This document shows, in pieces, positions 9,816-15,000 of a stretch of 15,000 bases of DNA. Position numbers and translations under genes: made by a program. Under the pieces are notes generated by a model. It saw nothing but the letters and a program-made list of their open reading frames with translations. It was not told the origin of the DNA and did no database searches. The DNA is taken from positions 1 through 15,000 of the forward strand of contig JABUQX010002520.1 in the NCBI GenBank assembly GCA_015478945.1, read 5' to 3'. The first letter of the stretch is position 1; each line of letters begins with the position of its first letter. This DNA comes from Trachelipus rathkii. Lineage: Eukaryota; Arthropoda; Malacostraca; Isopoda; Trachelipodidae.

Positions 9816-9975
9816 GAGCCACCCAAATATTACAAAAATTCTGAACATTCCACTGCCACCAAACAACACATCATACAAAAAACCAAATCCACATAGACAC
9901 TAACAGAAAACCCACTAAGACGCAGACACCAAATCAATATTTAAACCCAACACCCACCAGGATATAGCACCATAT

Positions 9976-10509
9976 TTCTTGTATAATTAAAAATTCCAGC
10001 GGCTGATTCTGTTACCACTATTTATTAATTATTTCTGTACCTTTATATGCGATTTAAAGAAATATCTGGTAACCATTACTGCTTTAAGCTATTATTCTGG
10101 ATTAAGCTTAAAAATAACTTAAAACAAAATTAAATCAAGTAAATGGGGCACATTTTTGAAATCTAATTAATCAATGCATATGGCTACCACTATAATGATT
10201 TATGAAGCTTCTCTTTTTTAATATTTAAGCCTATACTAATTACTTGCAGTGTTCAGTTATAGTTTAAAGCAACACTTCTAACACTAAATACGAAAGTGAC
10301 CAACTAAGGCTGAAAATCTGATCCTATCTAAGAACCTTTAACTAAGACTAGCTATGCCATCTGAGCCTCACAGACATATATCAAAGCAGGTAAGTTAAAA
10401 AAAAAGAAAGATAATCTACACAAATTACAGGTATTCTCACCCCATTCAACAATTCCCAAAAATCAATTTTATTTTAAATTTTAATATTTTACATTTTTTA
10501 TTCACCAGG
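9976..10509. other. AT-rich unique sequence, no gene seen
   Basis: There is no ORF of note and no recognised repeat. A poly-purine run (about 10398-10412) is the only local feature. It may be ancestral flanking DNA. Confidence 0.6.
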
Positions 10510-10579
10510 ATCACTATATATATATATAGATAGTATATTATATATAATATATATATATAATTATAATTATATATTATAT
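10510..10579. repeat. Short (TA)n tract, left flank of the TIR element
   Basis: About 70 bp of interrupted TA repeats directly abut the left end of the element at 10580. Confidence 0.93.
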
Positions 10580-10907
10580 AGTGCTGTTACCTAAAAAAAG
10601 GCCCATCCAAAATTGTTATGCACAAAAAAGGCCCACCCTGTATCTCCGTATATATGATGTGTAGAGCGAAAAAAATTGGTGGACCTATTAACCCCATTGA
10701 GTATGCATGTTTAAAGGTGTTATAATGGTTCAAATTCGATTTTTTGAATTTTAGGAATTTTTTTAAACTTTTCAAAAATTTCGCCTACTTTTTGACAATC
10801 GTGAAAAACCATTTTGGTACTTTTCCAGTCAATACTGCATTAAGAACTCTAGAAATTATATTAATATTGAATTAAATTATGTTAGTCCCATGCAAAAGGT
10901 AATTCCA

Positions 10908-10931
10908 CACCAAATTTCAAGAAATTTGGTG
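10908..10931. repeat. Perfect 11-bp hairpin inside the TIR element
   Basis: caccaaatttc and gaaatttggtg are exact inverted arms with a 2-nt loop (aa). Confidence 0.9.
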
Positions 10932-11254
10932 CAGCCAATCAACACACAGGTACCATCGAAAAAGACTATCAAAAAGGGCCCATTTGTATGACAAAAAAGG
11001 GCCCACTTTTTTTTGGAATAAGAAAATTGGCCTGTATATGTGTTATAATAAATAACAACATGGTATATTGTTTATTTTTTGTTTACTTTAGTATTTTGGC
11101 TAAAAAATAGTTTTGTTATGTAAAAAGGGCCCACTTTTCATAAATGTTATGTAAAAAGGGCCCATCTTTATTTTAACTCTTGTTGTATATATACGGTATA
11201 AATATAGCTATATAGAGAGAGTTATAAGAGTTGGCCCACTTGGATTTTTTGTTT

Positions 11255-11297
11255 AATTTAAGGAAATTTACCTTTTTTTATTTTATTATTTTTTTTT

Positions 11298-11351
<54 letters not shown>

Positions 11352-11560
11352 TCATATTTAGTCAAAAAAAACATAAAAAAAAAAAAAAAAAACTTAAAAA
11401 AAAAAAAAAAATAACTCAAAACTTATGAGGGTTTATTCACAAGGGATTATTTTTTAAAAAAATTTATGAAATTTTACTTTTTTTTTTATTTTTTTTTTTA
11501 TTTTAATTTCAAAAAAAAAAAAAAAAAATTCTGCCTATTTAGTCACAAAAACCTTAAATA
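11255..11560. repeat. Diverged tandem repeat with long poly-A runs
   Basis: Two similar units lie at about 11255-11375 and 11463-11557. Each reads as a gaaatttta-type start, T-tracts broken by attt, a long A-run, then tatttagtca. The first unit contains about 46 consecutive A. A 65-codon ORF over this region encodes mostly lysine and is an artefact of the A-run. Confidence 0.7.
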
Positions 11561-11590
11561 ACAAGATAATAACCTAAAAATACCAAAAAA

Positions 11591-11610
11591 TTAACTCTAG
11601 CAAGAGTTAA
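11591..11610. repeat. 8-bp stem-loop in the right arm of the TIR element
   Basis: ttaactct (11591-11598) pairs with agagttaa (11603-11610) across a 4-nt loop, immediately left of the reversed GGGCCC motifs. Confidence 0.8.
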
Positions 11611-11846
11611 AAGGGGGGGGCCCTTTTTGTCATACACATGGGCCCTTTTTGCAAAAAGTGGGCTTTTTTTTTTTTTCACTTCGAGTCTAAATAATTTTTA
11701 CAATTTTTAAGCAAACCAAAAAATTTTTATGTGGTAAGAAAGAAAGAAAGAAATCTTAAGAACTTTATTTAAAACTCATATATGTTATAATAGTTTTGTG
11801 GTTAATGCCAAACTTAAAAAAGTGGGCCTAACGATAGAACAGCACT

Positions 11847-11876
11847 TATATAAAAAATAAAAATATATAATTTTAT

Positions 11877-11931
<55 letters not shown>

Positions 11932-11945
11932 ATAATATATTATAT
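11847..11945. repeat. (TA)n tract, right flank of the TIR element
   Basis: TA-rich sequence, with a clean (TA)n run near 11883-11920, follows the right end of the element. Confidence 0.95.
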
Positions 11946-12020
11946 TAGTGATGTACCAATAGTATGGGTATCAGCCATTTTTTGGTATCAGTATTGGTTA
12001 ATATGGCTGATGCTTACTTA
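11946..12020 (+). mobile_element. hAT-like terminal sequence
   Basis: tagtgatgtaccaatag, followed by two ggtatcag repeats (about 11967 and 11984), resembles the ends of some hAT elements (CAGTG-GTACCGATAC-GGTATCGG style) as I recall them. No matching opposite end was found in the window, so this is either a fragment or a chance resemblance. Confidence 0.3.
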
Positions 12021-12530
12021 TTGGGTGAAGAATTATGAGAAACTTTTAGATTCAATATCAAATCTAGTTTTGATATATATATAAAAGGTTCTAATAAAGA
12101 ATTCCATAAGCTAGCTGAAACCCTACAAGAATGGCATCTCTGACAGTGAACCACTTCTAGAATGCATTTAAATAGCATAACTGAGGAGCTTGCCGCATGA
12201 CAAAAAAAAAAAAGGTTCACAGAAGTAATTTGGATTTTTGTTTTTGTCTTATAATTTATCAGTCTTATTTTTTTTTTTTTAGGGGTGCTTCTAGAACGTC
12301 CACCAACAAGGATTGACATGGATGTGCAATGAAAGTTTTATTTGTTTGTGTTTTTTTTATAATTTAAAATTAAGTATAAGTGATTTTTTTTTTTATATGT
12401 TTATTTTATTTATTAATATGTTTTCTAGTGAAAAATAATTAGATAAATTGATATAAACATTACACATTTTTCGAACTTTTTATGACGTTTCACTGACTGT
12501 TTCACCGATAAGTGACTCCTCATACTACTT
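12021..12530. other. No gene seen
   Basis: AT-rich sequence with poly-A and poly-T runs (12200-12212, 12266-12280). There is a 101-codon minus-strand ORF (12014-12319), but it has no recognisable domain and spans a homopolymer. Confidence 0.5.
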
Positions 12531-12745
12531 TATTATATAATTATTATTTATTGTTTATTATTTATTATTCTCCTTATTATTATGATTTTTATATTATTAT
12601 TATTATTCTTTATTATTTTTATGATTATTGTTTATGGTTATGTTGTGTTTTTTAAATATAATTATATTGTTATTGTTATTATTCTCCTTATTATTAATAT
12701 GAATTTTATTATTATTATTATTATTCTTATTATTTTATGATTGAT
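12531..12745. repeat. (ATT)n-rich repeat with a 114-bp tandem duplication
   Basis: ATT/TTA triplets dominate. The marker attctcctta occurs at 12567 and again at 12681, followed by similar sequence (atgattttta or atgaatttta, then (att)n, then tttatgatt), giving two units 114 bp apart. Confidence 0.85.
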
Positions 12746-12771
12746 TGAAGGTTTAATGTCATTTTTTTCAG

Positions 12772-12875
12772 TTTGAATTCAAAACTAACTCTTGCTGCAG
12801 CGGCCCATCTGTTGTGCTTCAGCCAGCGATTGACTTCCATTTGGATGAAGGAAGTATAAATGTTAGTTTATGGAT
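12772..12875 (+). CDS. Candidate internal exon, product unknown
   Basis: A strong acceptor (atttttttcag, ending 12771) and a strong donor (gtaagt from 12876) bracket 104 bp. The GC content is clearly higher than in the surrounding introns or repeats. Reading from the first base, one frame is open for all 34 codons (FEFKTNSCCSGPS... ending VSLW), a second frame stops only near the end and the third stops early. No domain is recognised. The exon could belong to a host gene transcribed rightward with the other two candidates, or could be a non-coding exon. The splice sites and open frame are seen; a gene is inferred. Confidence 0.35.
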
Positions 12876-12967
12876 GTAAGTAATTTTTCCTTGGTTGATG
12901 GCTGAATTTGGTTTATAAAGTTGTTTTTTCTCTTTTAGTCTGAAAGAGCCGATTTGAGTGTGATGTG

Positions 12968-13031
12968 TTGGGGTGAAATTCTGATAGGTTAGAGAAGTGT
13001 TTAAATCTACGAATCAGAATTTAACACCCAA
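12968..13031. repeat. Imperfect stem-loop
   Basis: ttggggtgaaattctgat (12968-12985) pairs with atcagaatttaacacccaa (13013-13031) apart from small bulges, around a loop of about 27 nt. It lies in the putative intron after the first candidate exon. Confidence 0.7.
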
Positions 13032-13139
13032 AACGACGGCATCAATGTGACACAAGAAATAACACTGGTGAACCACCCAGGTCATAACACTCCAGTGACC
13101 CGGTGGTAGAGGGAGGTTAGTAATTGAACTTAAATCCTC

Positions 13140-13430
13140 AATTCATATTTATATATTAATAATTTCACATCCTTCATATCATTTTGAAATATTCTTGAAT
13201 TTTTTTATATTCATAATTCTTTAATTCATTATTTATTTTTATTAATAATTATTATATTAATATTATAATTTCATTCATATTTATTTATTTTTTTTTAATT
13301 TTTAATTTCATAATAATTCTTTAATTCATTCAATTATTATTATTCAAATTGCATTTTGAATTCATTATTAAGTATAGTTATTAATTATTGTTTATATAAA
13401 ATTTTTATTTTTTATTATTATTATATTTTA
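13140..13430. other. AT-rich low-complexity sequence, no gene seen
   Basis: Runs of att, tta and attcat dominate. It is consistent with intron or intergenic DNA. Confidence 0.7.
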
Positions 13431-13482
13431 TTGCTTGATGAAACTCTGTTTACTCCGGTTTTTTTTGGATCTTGTTTTGAAG

Positions 13483-13535
13483 CAAGCAAAATTATGACAT
13501 ATCCGAAAACACTTCTGTCCATTGACATTTCTCAG
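13483..13535 (+). CDS. Candidate short exon with consensus donor
   Basis: The donor cag/gtgagt at 13533-13541 is a near-perfect eukaryotic 5' splice site. An ATG at 13494 is followed by 14 codons (MTYPKTLLSIDISQ) ending exactly at the donor in phase 0, so this could be a first coding exon. Alternatively it is internal, with the weak acceptor at 13481-13482, because the same frame is open leftward through ETLFTPVFFGSCFEASK. No domain is recognised. If joined in phase 0 to the acceptor at 14196, the frame closes after five codons, which argues against that simple gene model. Confidence 0.3.
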
Positions 13536-13549
13536 GTGAGTTAATAGTG

Positions 13550-13870
13550 AAATTAGAGTGGTAGAAGTACCAGTAAAGAAATCCGGAAATTGATAGAAAG
13601 AGGATTCTTAAAGATTTGTATTAGAAGAGGAGAATTTAGGAGTATTGTTGGAGAACTGAGGATACACAGGTAGAACTTGATTGAATTGAGAAGGAGTTTG
13701 GAGAATTGCGTGTAAAGTTTAGAAGGAGTATTTTGAAGAACAGTAGACTAGATTTTATAAATTTAGGAGAATTGAGAAGGATTACCTTTATACAATTTAA
13801 GTGTTTGACCATTTTATATATATTAAGGTTATTTACTTCCGCCTTTAGGAATAAGGTTTTTTTTAGATTT
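13550..13870 (+). other. Purine-rich putative intron segment
   Basis: The + strand is A/G-rich with degenerate recurrences of gagaattgagaagga-like words (about 13684-13706 and 13768-13785). No gene is recognised. A 61-codon ORF (13706-13891) has no domain. Confidence 0.4.
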
Positions 13871-13877
13871 AAGGTTT

Positions 13878-13919
13878 ACAGATATTGGTGAATATTTAAA
13901 GATATTCATTAATATCTGT
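13878..13919 (+). repeat. 18-bp hairpin with a 6-nt loop
   Basis: acagatattggtgaatat (13878-13895) and atattcattaatatctgt (13902-13919) pair at every position if two G-U wobbles are allowed on the + transcript. Confidence 0.8.
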
Positions 13920-14196
13920 TTAATATTAGCGATATTGGTCGACACCGGTTATGGGTGGTGTAACGCGGGTGTTCATTGATGACCAATAATATTGGTTTGG
14001 TGGTGCAGGTATTGCGATTTTGGTACGGGGTTGCGGTTACGGTTTACCTTGTAGTGGTGGTGATATCGGTTGAGGTTGGGGTTAATTTTTTAATAAATTC
14101 TTTAAGGGTTGATTGGTGTTTGATTTATTTTGGTCCTGAGATTTCTTGTTGTATTCATTTTTTCTGTTTCTTTTGTGTTCTTCTGGTATTTTTCAG

Positions 14197-14574
14197 GACC
14201 CCACGGACCATTGACGAAGATAGTTGTCGGCGTCAAAACCCACAACAGAAGTGGAAGCCGCCTTATTAGCAACCCCTGGAAACAGCACTGATAGTGACGA
14301 TTGGTTAGCTTTTCAACAAATTGTCCTAAGTGATTATGATCAATTTCGTTTGGATGATGTGACTTTAATAAGTTCTGCCGGAAATTGCTTATTAACATTC
14401 TTCATTCACTTCAAAGGAATCACACCAGGGAATCTCATCGAAAAACTGAAGAAACAGTCATCAAGAAGCAAAGATAATTCAAATTTGCAATCTGCGAAAG
14501 AGGAGATGAGGGGCTCTACGAAAACATGGAGTGCTGCCTACAGAAGAGACCTTTCATGTAGTGGCCATGAATAA
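14197..14574 (+). CDS. Candidate exon with 116-codon ORF, product unknown
   Basis: A very good acceptor (pyrimidine-rich 14161-14194, AG at 14195-14196) precedes sequence that is more GC-rich than its surroundings. An ORF is open from 14224 to the stop at 14574. It begins S-A-S-K-P-T-T-E-V-E, has an acidic stretch STDSDDW, a hydrophobic centre (ISSAGNCLLTFFIHF) and a basic/serine-rich C-terminal part (EKLKKQSSRSKDN). There is no ATG at its start (TTG at 14224), and two in-frame stops (14212, 14221) lie between the acceptor and the ORF. So the true acceptor may be elsewhere, such as the AG at 14222-14223, or the gene may be broken, or the ORF may be chance. The amino-acid mix looks protein-like, unlike the repeat-derived ORFs. 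I do not recognise the family. Confidence 0.4.
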
Positions 14575-15000
14575 TGGGCCCAGGTTTTCCATATTATCAG
14601 TGCTGCAAAGTAAATATTTATCAGCCCCTCCCTTCATCAAGCGAGAGTGAGAATAATTCTTTAAGTTAGGTGAGAGATGTAAAAACACCTCAAAAAGCAA
14701 CAGGCTCTCACGAGATACTAGCGAGAGCTTAACCGTGCTGCAACGCGTTGGTGAATTTTTGAATTGAGTATTGAATGATATCTATCTTTATCTTAATGGA
14801 GTATATTATTATATGTCATATTCGATAACTAGGCTACCAATAGTAATGTCTTTAACAGGTTTATCTTTCATTTCAATTCGTTACATTCAAACTAGTTAAA
14901 GAATCTTCTTTTAAATTATAATCATGTTAAAACATAAAAGCTAAGAGCTAAACTTTGTTAATACTTAGCTACTTACTGGAAAATGGAAAGGGAATATTTT
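14575..15000. other. No gene seen; possible 3' flank
   Basis: Mixed AT-rich sequence. gctctc near 14702 and gagagc near 14723 can pair weakly. No canonical AATAAA signal closely follows the 14574 stop, so a 3' UTR cannot be confirmed. Confidence 0.5.

Larger units (their letters stand above)
7660..9975 (+). mobile_element. Jockey-like non-LTR retrotransposon, degenerate copy B
   Basis: Same family and orientation as 1-1860; the shared part begins at about 8604, where atgcaaattttcacttt matches the left edge of the window. This copy extends further 5', into the endonuclease (about 7771-8290). It keeps about 270 bp (8705-8975) missing from copy A. In turn it lacks about 600 bp: near 9820-9830 it jumps from the equivalent of 955 to the equivalent of 1558. 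The match ends near 9972. The + strand is strongly A/C-rich with very little G. Stops and frameshifts occur throughout. Confidence 0.85.
10580..11846. mobile_element. Unrecognised TIR/foldback element with repeated GGGCCC motifs
   Basis: The left end agtgctgtt (10580-10588) is matched by aacagcact (11838-11846), and both ends have GGCCCA about 20 bp inside. Motifs of the type A5-7 GGGCCCA lie at about 10600, 10630, 10976, 10999, 11127 and 11158, all forward. In the right half they are reversed (11618, 11639, 11823). A 33-bp subterminal pair (10972-11004 and 11618-11651) aligns in inverted orientation with one mismatch and one indel. The centre is filled by poly-A/poly-T. No transposase ORF is visible. 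Both sides abut (TA)n, and tatat flanks each end, which fits insertion into a TA tract but cannot be proved in such sequence. The superfamily is unknown to me. Confidence 0.65.

Noticed and set aside
1..9975. G-to-A hypermutation of the Jockey-like copies by a deaminase
   Set aside because: G depletion is shared by both copies, and TGG tryptophan codons are kept in several RT blocks (for example 374-376), so an intrinsic family bias is simpler.
11231..11428. 65-codon lysine-rich ORF
   Set aside because: It is produced by the poly-A run.
13930..14110. G/T-rich stretch with recurring ggt words, considered as the partner end of the hAT-like terminus
   Set aside because: Its sequence does not match the reverse complement of 11946-11990 closely enough to call terminal inverted repeats.
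1..15000. CRISPR arrays, bacterial operons, rRNA or intact tRNA genes
   Set aside because: No regularly spaced repeats, no bacterial gene organisation and no complete tRNA cloverleaf were seen; the sequence is eukaryotic in character.

Overview
The window looks like a gene-poor, AT-rich stretch of animal nuclear genome. There is no bacterial gene organisation, no operon and no long intact ORF. Recognisable content is two families of decayed non-LTR retrotransposons, DNA-transposon-derived elements, several long (TA)n tracts and a few possible spliced exons near the right end. The style of the RTE-like element and the abundance of TA/ATT simple repeats recall arthropod, and especially decapod crustacean, genomes. 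That assignment is inference from memory of repeat families.

Layout, left to right. 1-1980: copy A of a Jockey-like LINE (+), entering from outside the window. 2034-2103: an 18-bp palindrome and a shortened tRNA-like A/B-box relic. 2101-2314: (TA)n. 2315-4107: RTE-like LINE copy A (+), split by a T-rich insertion at about 2739-3355. 4083-4118: a short inverted repeat at the junction with RTE-like copy B (-), which runs to about 6750 and carries a palindromic hAT-type MITE at 5960-6203. 6750-7360: unique AT-rich DNA. 7362-7643: (TA)n. 7660-9975: Jockey-like copy B (+), same family as copy A, with endonuclease and RT remnants. 9976-10509: unique AT-rich DNA. 10510-10579: (TA)n. 10580-11846: an unrecognised element with terminal inverted repeats and about ten GGGCCC-type motifs, in one orientation in its left half and the other in its right half. 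11847-11945: (TA)n. 11946-12020: a hAT-end-like sequence. 12531-12745: (ATT)n with a 114-bp duplication. 12772-14574: three candidate exons with good splice signals, the last overlapping a 116-codon ORF of unknown function.

Nothing here forms a working pathway. The coding remnants are fossil retrotransposon proteins with disabling lesions: copy A of the Jockey-like element has lost the motif-A aspartate and copy B has lost the YADD motif. The parts least explained by known families are the GGGCCC-motif TIR element, the T-rich insertion in the RTE copy (whose empty site can be read from the sister copy), and the possible host exons at the right end.
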